Below, one piece after another: positions 8,715 through 15,849 of a stretch of DNA of 64,000 bases. Origin of the DNA: Christiangramia flava JLT2011 (GTDB lineage: Bacteria; Bacteroidota; Bacteroidia; Flavobacteriales; Flavobacteriaceae); NCBI RefSeq assembly GCF_001951155.1, contig NZ_CP016359.1, forward strand, positions 3,682,001 through 3,746,000. The letters are read 5' to 3'. The notes under the pieces were generated by a model that saw only the letters and a list, made by a program, of their open reading frames with translations, searched no databases and had not been told where the DNA came from. A program made the translations under genes and the position numbers. Every line of letters begins with the position of its first letter. Within the stretch, counting starts at the first letter, position 1.

Positions 8715-8746
8715 TTTGGAAGGTTTATAAGTAAAAGTTACATTTG
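8715..8746 (+). promoter_or_regulatory. Promoter of tRNA-Ser (Bacteroidota type)
   Basis: TTTG at 8715-8718 and TACATTTG at 8739-8746 are separated by 20 bases, matching the -33 TTTG / -7 TAnnTTTG promoter of Bacteroidota. The predicted start lies about 25-30 bases before tRNA-Ser. The same promoter may also serve the following tRNA-Pro. Confidence 0.7.
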
Positions 8747-8781
8747 CATCCGCAAAAAACATTGCGACGTTCATTAAAATT

Positions 8782-8864
8782 GGAGAGGTGGCAGAGTGGT
8801 AATGCAGCAGCCTGCTAAGCTGTCATCCTTTTTGGATGCCCGGGTTCGAATCCCGGTCTCTCCG
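8782..8864 (+). tRNA. tRNA-Ser(GCT)
   Basis: A class II tRNA with acceptor stem GGAGAGG/TCTCTCC, D arm, anticodon loop CTGCTAA giving anticodon GCT, and a long variable arm (CATCC-TTTTT-GGATG). The T arm is CCGGG-TTCGAAT-CCCGG. The 3' CCA is not encoded. Confidence 0.95.
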
Positions 8865-8991
8865 CAGAGATTTTTAGTCTGTGGTTTTTTATTCTCTTTT
8901 TCTTCGGAAAAAATTGGGATAGATTTCCGCCGCTTCCCGGCTGCTTGGAAAAGTGATTTGGAACGGTGAAAGACTAAAAATAATGAAGTTT

Positions 8992-9066
8992 CGGGGTGTA
9001 GCGTAGCCCGGTTATCGCGCCTGCTTTGGGAGCAGGAGGCCGCAGGTTCGAATCCTGCCACCCCGA
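8992..9066 (+). tRNA. tRNA-Pro(TGG); attachment site of an integrated element
   Basis: The acceptor stem is CGGGGTG/CACCCCG. The anticodon stem-loop CCTGC-TTTGGGA-GCAGG gives anticodon TGG, and the T arm is GCAGG-TTCGAAT-CCTGC. The CCA is not encoded. The last 15 bases of the gene (9052-9066) plus four downstream bases are repeated at 13536-13554, marking an integration site. The tRNA itself stays intact. Confidence 0.95.
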
Positions 9067-9070
9067 CGAA
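9052..9070 (+). repeat. attL core repeat (3' end of tRNA-Pro)
   Basis: The first copy of the 19-bp direct repeat ATCCTGCCACCCCGACGAA. It covers the distal T-stem, acceptor 3' strand and discriminator of tRNA-Pro plus CGAA. It is identical to 13536-13554. Confidence 0.88.
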
Positions 9071-9089
9071 CCACCTAATAAGTGGATAC

Positions 9090-9130
9090 AAAACACTGTT
9101 AATCTATTGATTTTCAGTGTTTTTTGTTTT
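9090..9130 (+). terminator. Rho-independent terminator after tRNA-Pro (inside the element)
   Basis: AAAACACTG (9090-9098) pairs with CAGTGTTTT (9115-9123), followed by a T-rich tract. It lies just inside the element end and would replace the original tRNA-Pro terminator, which integration moved to 13561. Confidence 0.7.
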
Positions 9131-9165
9131 TAGTGATATCAGATAATATCATTTAATAACAGAAC

Positions 9166-9190
9166 TTTGGTGAATCATTCGGTGAATCAT
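9166..9190 (+). repeat. Direct repeat at the left end (candidate integrase arm site)
   Basis: A 25-base sequence (starts TTTGGTGAATCATTCGG) that recurs in the same orientation at 13456-13480 with two mismatches. It also contains an internal tandem of GGTGAATCATT. It lies about 95 bases inside the left core repeat, as expected for arm-type recombinase sites. Confidence 0.6.
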
Positions 9191-9282
9191 TTATTACAGA
9201 TAAATCCGTAACTTCATAAGGCATTTTAGTTGATTTTGACTTTCGTCTTTGCAAACTGATTGTTTCATTAAAGACGCTTTAA

Positions 9283-10500
9283 ATGCCTAATTATACAACC
9301 TTTTCCATATTATTCTTTGTTCGTAAACATCATAACGAGACAAAGAAATTATTTATTTATGCACGGGTTACCGTGAATGGAAAACGCTCGGAAATCAGTC
9401 TAAAGAGATCAATTCCGGTGAATCAATGGGACGCCACAAAAGGGCGTGCCAGGGGAACCACTCCAAAATCACGAATTCTAAACCAGTATTTAGACCAGGT
9501 TTACAATAAATTTCTGGATTGTCATAAGCAGTTATCCTCAGAGAATAAAGTAATCTCTGCGCAAAGCATCAAGGCTCGTTTCTATGGGAATGATGAACAC
9601 CAGAAAACCTTGTTGGAATTAATGAGCTATCACAGTTCCCACATGAAAAACGTGTTAAAACCCGGAACGCTCAAAAATTATTATACGACCGAAACTTATT
9701 TAGAAGAGTTTTTAAAGAAGAAAATGAGCTGCAATGATATTGGCCTCAAACAGATCAATTACCGGTTTGTAACCGACTTTGAACAGTTTCTACGTAATTA
9801 TTCCGCTAAGGTTTCCAGAAAGACTTGTGGCAATAATGGCACGATGAAACATTTGGAGCGATTTAAAAAGATGTTGAACCTAGCAATTAAACTGGAATGG
9901 TTAGTTAAAAACCCTTTTGATAATTTCAAATTTCGGTTTGAGAAGAATGAACGTCAATATTTAAGTAAACGAGAGCTCCACATATTAGAGACTACTAACT
10001 TTACCAGAAGCAGCTTACAAAAAGTAAAAGATATTTTTATTTTCTCTTGCTATACCGGGCTTTCTTATGTTGATATTAAAGAATTAACCATTCATCAGAT
10101 TGTTAAAGGAATTGATGGGAGTAATTGGATCTACACTAAACGTGAAAAAACAGATGAAACCGTGAAAGTGCCACTTCTTCCCCAGGCGCAAATTTTATTA
10201 GATAAATATAAAGACCAAATAACTTCGGATGATTACCTATTTCCTGTTTGCTCTAACCAAAAGATCAATAAATACCTAAAGGAGGTGATGTTGCAATTGA
10301 AAATAAAAAAGACCATAACTTTTCATTCGGCCAGGCATACCTTCGCCACAACCATAACTTTATCTAACGGGGTGCCTATTGAAACGGTTTCCAAGCTATT
10401 AGGACATACCAAACTATCCACTACCCAAATTTATGCACGGGTTTTAGAAAATAAATTAAGTGAGGACATGCTGGCTTTGAAAGAGAAACTTGGTTCATAA
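9283..10500 (+). CDS. Tyrosine recombinase/integrase, Bacteroidota type (IntDOT-like)
   Basis: A 405-residue site-specific recombinase. The N-terminal arm-binding and SAM-like core-binding domains span about residues 1-215, followed by the catalytic domain. The catalytic residues visible are His348-x-x-Arg351 (HSARH), His375 (LLGHTKLSTT) and the nucleophile Tyr384 (IYARV). At the first-arginine position it has Ser261 (CYTGLSYVD); loss of this Arg is known from the conjugative-transposon integrase IntDOT. It is transcribed away from tRNA-Pro, and its position next to the att repeat identifies it as the enzyme that inserted this element. Confidence 0.92.
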   Translation: MPNYTTFSILFFVRKHHNETKKLFIYARVTVNGKRSEISLKRSIPVNQWDATKGRARGTTPKSRILNQYLDQVYNKFLDCHKQLSSENKVISAQSIKARFYGNDEHQKTLLELMSYHSSHMKNVLKPGTLKNYYTTETYLEEFLKKKMSCNDIGLKQINYRFVTDFEQFLRNYSAKVSRKTCGNNGTMKHLERFKKMLNLAIKLEWLVKNPFDNFKFRFEKNERQYLSKRELHILETTNFTRSSLQKVKDIFIFSCYTGLSYVDIKELTIHQIVKGIDGSNWIYTKREKTDETVKVPLLPQAQILLDKYKDQITSDDYLFPVCSNQKINKYLKEVMLQLKIKKTITFHSARHTFATTITLSNGVPIETVSKLLGHTKLSTTQIYARVLENKLSEDMLALKEKLGS

Positions 10501-10510
10501 GTTTAGGAAT

Positions 10511-10540
10511 GCAAGATGTGTGCCTGTGGGCACAATCTTG
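10511..10540 (+). repeat. Hairpin repeat copy 1 (partner of 12964-12993)
   Basis: GCAAGATG-TGTGCC pairs with GGCACA-ATCTTG around a TGTG loop, with one bulged base. Copy 2, on the opposite strand at 12964-12993, shares the outer arms, but the inner stem differs in a compensating way. It starts 11 bases after the integrase stop. A terminator role is doubtful because no T-tract follows. Confidence 0.6.
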
Positions 10541-10676
10541 ATTACTCCCGATGGTCGCAATAAAAAAAGTGATGTTTAAGGGTGAAAATTAGATCCTTAA
10601 TTTATCTATAATTGTAAATAAAAAAGGGATTCTATTTTCTAATGAATCGAACCCCTTTTTATAATTAGCTTATAAC

Positions 10677-12359
10677 CTATCGCCTCACAATGATTTTATA
10701 AGTTTCCTCTTCCTCTCGTACTTGAATTTTTAGCAAATACATGCCTTCCTTTAAATTAGAGACATCCAATTTGGTAGTACCATATGGATCAAGTTCTATA
10801 TCCTTGACAAAGGCTCCATTAAAATCATACAATTTCGCAAGTTGAGTTGATGGTGCTAATATTAAACTTTGCGTTTCATAAGTATTTTTTGATTTTTCAT
10901 TATTGGATTTAATTGTAATTTCGTTCGAAGCAGGATTAGGAGAAATACTAAATCCTCCCGGATCTCCTGGGCCACCGCACCTTTCAGATGTAACATACAT
11001 AGCTGCCCGGCTTGTTCCGCAATCATTCGTAGTAAAGAGTTCTACCAAATAGGTGCCTGCGCTGGTTGATAAAAAATCAATTAGTGCAGGAGCATTTTGA
11101 TAAGTAACTTCACTCATTCCACCTATGGTTAGATTGGGAGAGGACGACACTAACCTATATGATTCAGCCCCTTCAGATGCAGGTAACTCATAATGATTCA
11201 TAGGAAACTGATTGGTGCAAATATTTTCTGCTTGCGGAAGATTAGCATACGGTTTTCCTACATAGACTTCTTTAGTAGCTTCAGCTCCATTATTATAGGT
11301 TGCCGTAATAAAACCATTGCCTTGACTTGTTGAATATTTAGCTTTCACAGTAATAGAAGAACTTGTAAGAGAAACTATATCCATATTATTGCTAATTGAC
11401 CAATTATAAGTAGAAGGTGGATTCTGTAATGTATATGTGTAGTTGGATCCAATACAGATGAAATCACTACCTACAATTTCTGGGATTGTACAAATAGAGC
11501 TAACAGTTTGTTGTAATACTGATTCTGTTTGTATCATTACATTCATGAAATCACCTTGCTCTTGGGTAAAACTATCCCGACAGTAGCGTCTGGAGTAGGA
11601 CATAAAGTTGCTTGTGTCAGGATCATACGGCAAACCATTTCTGGTTTCAGCAGCTGTATAATTACAGCTAGTATCCACTTTATATACTGGAGGATCGACA
11701 ATTTGATTTAATAAATTGGGATCTGCAGGTGTAGAACAAAAGCCATCTCCCGCTTGGTTACAGTTAGCATTAGGGCCAGAACGCTCTATATTCTCTGCGC
11801 CAGAAGCAGTAGAATGCGTGTGAAGTAAACCAAAATTATGGCCAATCTCATGAGCATTAGTTGTTGATAGAACTGAACTCGAAGCGATTACAGTAGAATT
11901 CCCTGGACGCTGGGCTCTTCCTCCAAAGCTTTCGGCATCATTAACGATATATAGGTTAATTGCATTGGGATCATTATCATTCAGACTTATCAATCCATTA
12001 AATTCTGTTACACCCTCATCATCCCCATTATCATCAATATTGTAATATGTATCGTTTTGAATATGATTTATCCCGACGTTGTTAAAAAAGATTTGATGTT
12101 GATTAAAAGCCAAGTTTAAATCATTTAAGATTAAATTAATGTGCGAATCTGGAACTGCACTATCTCCTGAAGAATTCTGTAAAATATGAAACCGTATATT
12201 TACACAAAGTTCTACTTGCATCATTTTTGACTGATTTATTAAATCCTTTGTTTTTTGAGTTAAAGGATTGTCAGGAGTTCCACATATATCATTTTGAGCG
12301 ATAGAAATTATTGGAAATAGAAAAAATATCGTTAAAAGTACGAGTAATTTTTTAGACAT
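10677..12359 (-). CDS. Secreted pappalysin-like (M43) zinc metalloprotease with type IX secretion tail
   Basis: A 560-residue protein with a signal peptide (about residues 1-21, ending SIAQ). The catalytic domain has the zinc motif HEIGHNFGLLH (residues 170-180) and a Met-turn NFMSYS (Met253), as in metzincins of the M43 pappalysin/cytophagalysin group. Several cysteines lie between the two motifs. A PKD/Ig-like middle region follows. The C-terminal ~80 residues (FSISPNPASNEITI...GMYLLKIQ) form a type IX sorting domain, so the enzyme should be exported across the outer membrane. It is cargo of the tRNA-Pro element and lies downstream of a small lipoprotein on the same strand. The substrate is unknown. 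Confidence 0.88.
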   Translation of the reverse strand: MSKKLLVLLTIFFLFPIISIAQNDICGTPDNPLTQKTKDLINQSKMMQVELCVNIRFHILQNSSGDSAVPDSHINLILNDLNLAFNQHQIFFNNVGINHIQNDTYYNIDDNGDDEGVTEFNGLISLNDNDPNAINLYIVNDAESFGGRAQRPGNSTVIASSSVLSTTNAHEIGHNFGLLHTHSTASGAENIERSGPNANCNQAGDGFCSTPADPNLLNQIVDPPVYKVDTSCNYTAAETRNGLPYDPDTSNFMSYSRRYCRDSFTQEQGDFMNVMIQTESVLQQTVSSICTIPEIVGSDFICIGSNYTYTLQNPPSTYNWSISNNMDIVSLTSSSITVKAKYSTSQGNGFITATYNNGAEATKEVYVGKPYANLPQAENICTNQFPMNHYELPASEGAESYRLVSSSPNLTIGGMSEVTYQNAPALIDFLSTSAGTYLVELFTTNDCGTSRAAMYVTSERCGGPGDPGGFSISPNPASNEITIKSNNEKSKNTYETQSLILAPSTQLAKLYDFNGAFVKDIELDPYGTTKLDVSNLKEGMYLLKIQVREEEETYKIIVRR

Positions 12360-12369
12360 AATAGTTAGG

Positions 12370-12801
12370 TTATTGTTTTCTATATTTAATTTTTACTGCC
12401 TCATCACCAGCTGATCTAATTAAAATCATTAAATCATTTGTAATTTCTGCAACAGAGGAAACGCTTGTTTCTGAACTGCAACCACTCTCAAAATATAAAA
12501 TAAGCTTCCTATCTTCTTGATTTACCTCATAGAATCCGTTGCATTGTGAGTTAGAGGTATTTAAAAAAGAAAGGTCACTTTTAAATGTGTAAGTATATTG
12601 ATTATCTTTCTCTATAGACTGGTAAGGTTGAAAGTCACTGCCTGAATGATCACTATATTCGACTGCCAACCAAGTTCCCTTAATATTTTCTACCGTGACA
12701 TCCAATTCTTCTTGCAATTCATTTTTATTCTTATTATCATCACTAGAACAGGCGATAAGCGAAAAAACAAGAAGACAAAGTATTAAAAGTTTATTTTTCA
12801 T
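12370..12801 (-). CDS. Lipocalin-like lipoprotein of unknown function
   Basis: A 143-residue protein with a lipoprotein signal peptide (lipobox LIACSS, Cys18). An acidic linker follows, then a small beta-rich domain (GTWLAVEYSDHSG, then YTYTFKSDLSF) with the outline of the lipocalin-like lipoproteins common in Flavobacteriaceae. Only 10 bases separate it from the metalloprotease gene, so they are probably cotranscribed. It could be a surface-anchored partner or protease inhibitor, but nothing in the sequence shows this. Confidence 0.75.
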   Translation of the reverse strand: MKNKLLILCLLVFSLIACSSDDNKNKNELQEELDVTVENIKGTWLAVEYSDHSGSDFQPYQSIEKDNQYTYTFKSDLSFLNTSNSQCNGFYEVNQEDRKLILYFESGCSSETSVSSVAEITNDLMILIRSAGDEAVKIKYRKQ

Positions 12802-12963
12802 GATTAAGTAAATTATAGATTAAGAATAAGTAGTTTATATTGAGTAGATGTAAAACATTATAAATGGATGCGTTAAAATAATGACTTTTTAAGATATCTT
12901 TAAATATACGGTATTTTATTCAATGCTGTAATTCCGTATTCTTTGCAACCTCCGGGCGCAAAG

Positions 12964-12993
12964 CAAGATTGTCATGACAATGACACATCTTGC
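12964..12993 (-). repeat. Hairpin repeat copy 2 (opposite orientation to 10511-10540)
   Basis: Read on the minus strand this is GCAAGATGTGT-CAT-TGTC-ATG-ACAATCTTG. It matches copy 1 in the outer arms, while the inner stem GCC/GGC is replaced by CAT/ATG, so pairing is kept. On the plus strand the stem extends further (CAAAGCAAGAT with ATCTTGCTTTG). The two copies face each other and bracket the protease and lipoprotein genes. Confidence 0.6.
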
Positions 12994-13455
12994 TTTGTTG
13001 ATTTTTTGAAGTAAATAATTTACTGGAAAGGCCGATGGTAAGTCCCTAAGTTAAACACCATTTCTGTTTAGTTCAATTACGGTTCTTACGGTTCCTATTA
13101 AAATTTACTTTTTTTATCCTGAGCACTTTCTTTTTTTAGATCAGTTACAATTTTCGAAAACAGAAGAACCTTTCAATTATTAAATTTAATTTACTTCTTT
13201 CAGAGCCTTCGCTACTAACTTTTTTAATGATTCCGTATTTAAGATTTAGAATTAGAAAAGGACTTATAAAAGGGCAAAGTATGAAGCCCGGCTTATGCAG
13301 TCCGGCTAACTTCTAAATCTTATCCATTTGCATTTACTAAAAAAGGGAGATGGCGTTAAGAAAGATTAATACATGGAAGAGTGTATTTTGTAGAAAATCA
13401 TATCTTTACATCACAAAGACGATCAAATAGTATGACCTCTCTTTGTTTTATGAAG

Positions 13456-13480
13456 TTTGGTGTATCATTCGGTGAAACAT
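13456..13480 (+). repeat. Direct repeat at the right end (candidate integrase arm site)
   Basis: The same 25-base sequence as at 9166-9190 with two differences, in the same orientation. It lies 55 bases inside the right core repeat. Confidence 0.6.
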
Positions 13481-13535
13481 CAAAATAATTAACAGTGAAA
13501 GTATTGTGGTTAGGACGTTTAATGGAAAATAAATT

Positions 13536-13554
13536 ATCCTGCCACCCCGACGAA
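13536..13554 (+). repeat. attR core repeat
   Basis: The second copy of ATCCTGCCACCCCGACGAA, identical to the tRNA-Pro 3' end at 9052-9070. No other part of the tRNA is present here, so it marks the right boundary of the element. Confidence 0.88.
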
Positions 13555-13560
13555 ATTGAA

Positions 13561-13590
13561 AGCCCTGTTAATATATAACGGGGCTTTTTT
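13561..13590 (+). terminator. Displaced tRNA-Pro terminator, shared with the convergent VOC gene
   Basis: AGCCCTGTTA (13561-13570) pairs with TAACGGGGCT (13576-13585), followed by a T6 tract. It starts six bases after the right att repeat. In the unoccupied chromosome it would directly follow tRNA-Pro. It also stands just past the stop of the minus-strand gene at 13594. Confidence 0.8.
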
Positions 13591-13593
13591 GTT

Positions 13594-14145
13594 TTATTCC
13601 GGTTCTTCTGCAGGCTCCCAGAGTTCGATTTTATTGCCTTCCGCATCCAGAATGTGCACAAATTTTCCGTAATCGTAGGTTTCCACGCTATCCAGGATCC
13701 GCACTCCATTTTTTCGCAATCTCTCCAGCAAGCCCTCTAAATTCTGAACCTGATAATTGATCATAAAATCTTTTTGGGAGGGCGCAAAATATGCATCACC
13801 CTTCGCAAATGGTTTCCACTGAAGACTCTGCTCCTCTTCGGGATCATCTATTTTCCTGGAATCAAAACTGGCCGAACCCCAGTCATTTAACTCGATCCCT
13901 AAATTTTTCCGATACCATTCCTGGGTTGCAGCCAGGGAATCTGCATAAAAGAAGATGCCGCCAATACCAATCACTTTCGGCTCTTTTTCGGCTGTGGTCG
14001 TAACGGAATCAACCGGTAACGCGCTTTTATCAGGATTTTTCTTCGCATGCGAATCCACGCAGCCGGCGCTTAAAAAAATCAGAATCATGACACTGGAAAT
14101 TCCGATTATCCCAACCGGGAAATTCCTAAAAGAAGTGGTTTTCAA
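13594..14145 (-). CDS. VOC/glyoxalase-fold lipoprotein
   Basis: A 183-residue protein with a lipoprotein signal peptide (lipobox LSAGC), so it is membrane-anchored outside the cytoplasm. The mature part is one vicinal-oxygen-chelate unit: IGGIFFYADSLAATQEWYRKNLGIEL at the start and FVHILDAEGNKIELWEP at the end, with the usual metal-ligand-type Glu (IELWEP). Cytoplasmic VOC proteins of this type include glyoxalases and resistance proteins; an exported lipoprotein version is less common. The substrate is unknown. Confidence 0.82.
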   Translation of the reverse strand: MKTTSFRNFPVGIIGISSVMILIFLSAGCVDSHAKKNPDKSALPVDSVTTTAEKEPKVIGIGGIFFYADSLAATQEWYRKNLGIELNDWGSASFDSRKIDDPEEEQSLQWKPFAKGDAYFAPSQKDFMINYQVQNLEGLLERLRKNGVRILDSVETYDYGKFVHILDAEGNKIELWEPAEEPE

Positions 14146-14251
14146 AATAGCAATATTGATTTCAAATTACTGATATCCAAAGTAGTGAATAATTCAGTAG
14201 CTTGTATTATGAAAAAGTCCGGAATAATTACTCCTCAAAAATTTCGGAAAA

Positions 14252-15058
14252 CTAATTCAGGCTGGGCGAAATGATGCCACTGGTAAGACATTTTGCCACG
14301 AGCTCAGTGGTATTGGTACAACCGCTTTTACTGAGCACATTGCGGCGATGTGTTTTCACGGTATGCGGGGAAAGATTCAGCTCCTCGGCGATCTGTTCGG
14401 CGTTCAGGCCACGGGAAAATCGAATCACAATCTGCTTTTCTCTTTCGGTGATCATTTCAGAAAAATCAGCAGCGCCGTGGTTATCCATTTCAAAACTGCC
14501 TTTGGTCGTGTCGATATTGAAATAGCTTTTTCCGCCAGTCATATGAATAAAGGAAACCGAGTTGGTGCTACCCACCTTTAAATGGGTTACATCGGTATGA
14601 ATGCAAAAAACATTTTCAGGAGTGCCATTTTCAGCAACACTTAACGGAAAAGCCTGGTACAGCATGGTTCGCAACTGCCCGGAAGCATCGTTCATGCGGT
14701 AAGAAAAAATGTTTTTGTAGTTCATTACTTCCTCCTTCGGAAGAAATCTCGTGTAAAAATCGCTCACCACCTTGCTTTTATGGCTAATAACTACCAGTTC
14801 TTCCGGTACTACGCTGAGCAAAAGGTCCTGAAGCGTCAGGTCTTTAATATCCTTTTTTACGAATTGGCTAACGGAATCTGACACATATTCCAGCGCGAAA
14901 TTGTGCATGTTCACGATGTACATATAAGAATTCCCGAGCGCGAAGATGGAAGCAAAACGTTTAAATTCGTCGGAAACTTCAAAAGGCCGGTATTCTCCAA
15001 TCTTTTTGGAATAGACCTTTTGCCAGTAATCTGCAATTTCCTTTTGGTAATTTTCCAT
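14252..15058 (-). CDS. LuxR-family transcriptional regulator with PAS-like sensor domain
   Basis: A 268-residue one-component regulator. The N-terminal ~190 residues look like a PAS-type sensor (YMYIVNMHNFALEYVSDSV, typical PAS strand spacing). The C-terminal ~65 residues form a LuxR/NarL HTH: ITEREKQIVIRFSRGLNAEQIAEELNLSPHTVKTHRRNV. No receiver domain is present. Such regulators are frequent in Flavobacteriia; the ligand and targets are unknown. It lies about 100 bases downstream of the small-RNA terminator at 15158-15194 and is probably transcribed separately. Confidence 0.85.
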   Translation of the reverse strand: MENYQKEIADYWQKVYSKKIGEYRPFEVSDEFKRFASIFALGNSYMYIVNMHNFALEYVSDSVSQFVKKDIKDLTLQDLLLSVVPEELVVISHKSKVVSDFYTRFLPKEEVMNYKNIFSYRMNDASGQLRTMLYQAFPLSVAENGTPENVFCIHTDVTHLKVGSTNSVSFIHMTGGKSYFNIDTTKGSFEMDNHGAADFSEMITEREKQIVIRFSRGLNAEQIAEELNLSPHTVKTHRRNVLSKSGCTNTTELVAKCLTSGIISPSLN

Positions 15059-15157
15059 TGTTTACAACCGATTCGGGCTTTAAATATAGAAATTATCCCA
15101 ATTTTAAGGAAAAAAGTGGGTGCAAATTATGGCTTTGCAATCTTATAAAACAACAAT

Positions 15158-15194
15158 AAAAAAGCCTCCGGAAATGAATCCTGAAGGCTTTTAT
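15158..15194 (-). terminator. Intrinsic terminator ending the small RNA at 15195-15328
   Basis: On the minus strand AAAAGCCTTCAGG pairs with CCGGAGGCTTTTTT, with the T-run on the minus strand. The genes on both sides start outwards from here, so the terminator has no protein gene to serve. This supports a noncoding transcript. Confidence 0.7.
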
Positions 15195-15328
15195 TCAAAA
15201 AATTTCTTATCGGCATCGAGCGTGGTCTCCGCATAAACGTTCTATACCCCAACAAAACATTATTAGAAGTTAGCCCCTACTCAAACTTCTTTTTGGAGCA
15301 CGTCAATAACTAAAAATCAATTATTTGA
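15195..15328 (-). ncRNA. Structured small RNA, 6S-like candidate
   Basis: In the 406-base gap between two divergent genes, the minus strand can fold into a long interrupted hairpin. The ends pair (TCAAATAATT with AATTTTTTGA), then GTGCTCC pairs with GGAGACCAC. Two inner hairpins follow: AGAAGTT/AACTTCT, and AATGTTTT/AGAACGTT with GU pairs. An intrinsic terminator follows directly. Length and overall shape resemble 6S RNA, of which a Flavobacteria-specific form is known, but I have not matched a covariance model. A weak -7 box (TATCTTAG) lies just upstream. Confidence 0.5.
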
Positions 15329-15464
15329 GATCGCTAAGATAAAACGAGGAAGCGGGTTTGGAAATACCACTTTAATGGTAATTTGTATTTTTTCAAATGA
15401 AAACTGTGCTCGACTACACAACTTATGCAATACGGTTGCAAAAGAAATTGCCTATTTTCGCCGT

Positions 15465-15773
15465 ATGAAATTATTGGCAATACTTTTATCAATTTACCTC
15501 GTTGGGCTTAGTTTGATGCCTTGTGAAGACAGTATTGCCACCAATGATCAGACTCCTGAAATACACCAGGTAGATGGCCAGGATCACTCTTCATCTCAAC
15601 CAGACGATTGCACACCATTTTGCCAGTGTCATTGCTGCCATGTTCATATCACCCAGGCGCAACCACAGGAATTATCCCTCGCCACAACTGAAATTTCCAG
15701 AAAAATCCCGGAAAAAAATTACCGTTTAGGCGATGATCTGCCTCGCGCCTTTTTCCAGCCACCCCGTGTTTAA
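15465..15773 (+). CDS. Small Cys/His-rich exported protein preceding an RND metal pump
   Basis: A 102-residue protein with an N-terminal hydrophobic signal (MKLLAILLSIYLVGLSLMP) and a cluster DDCTPFCQCHCCHVHITQ in the middle that could bind a soft metal. I chose the ATG at 15465; an upstream ATG at 15375 would put extra polar residues before the signal peptide. It precedes the CusA/CzcA-type fusion pump by 77 bases, so a metal-binding or sensing role is plausible. I do not recognise a named function. Confidence 0.7.
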   Translation: MKLLAILLSIYLVGLSLMPCEDSIATNDQTPEIHQVDGQDHSSSQPDDCTPFCQCHCCHVHITQAQPQELSLATTEISRKIPEKNYRLGDDLPRAFFQPPRV

Positions 15774-15849
15774 TTCTATTTAAATCTTGAAATGATGCCA
15801 CTTCCACGGAAGCGTGCATCAAATTTTTAACAGAATTAAATCACCTATC

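Larger units (their letters stand above)
12802..13535. other. Gene-poor right end of the tRNA-Pro element
   Basis: 734 A+T-rich bases with no convincing gene on either strand. They hold the second hairpin repeat (12964-12993) and the right copy of the 25-base direct repeat (13456-13480). The rest may be remnant or recombinase-binding sequence. Confidence 0.6.
9052..13554. mobile_element. 4.5-kb integrated element in tRNA-Pro, bounded by 19-bp direct repeats
   Basis: An identical 19-bp sequence (ATCCTGCCACCCCGACGAA) occurs at the 3' end of tRNA-Pro (9052-9070) and at 13536-13554. Between the two lie a tyrosine recombinase next to the tRNA, a secreted metalloprotease and a lipoprotein. A second, 25-base direct repeat sits inside each end (9166-9190 and 13456-13480). 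The terminator right after the distal repeat would directly follow tRNA-Pro in an uninterrupted chromosome. There are no mobilisation, replication or phage structural genes, so it is a small integrative islet that may need help to move. Confidence 0.85.

Noticed and set aside
8774..9091. A 105-codon minus-strand reading frame
   Set aside because: It runs antisense through both tRNA genes; its product (GFEPAASCSQSRR, GIRTRASK) is the classic false protein from tRNA antisense.
9052..13554. Prophage
   Set aside because: Only an integrase is phage-like; there are no capsid, tail, lysis or replication genes, and the size is 4.5 kb.
13398..13709. A 103-codon minus-strand reading frame across attR
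   Set aside because: It overlaps the VOC lipoprotein in another frame and spans the element boundary and a terminator; no domain.
15375..15464. Longer start of the small Cys/His-rich protein
   Set aside because: The extra residues would precede and spoil a clear signal peptide starting at 15465.
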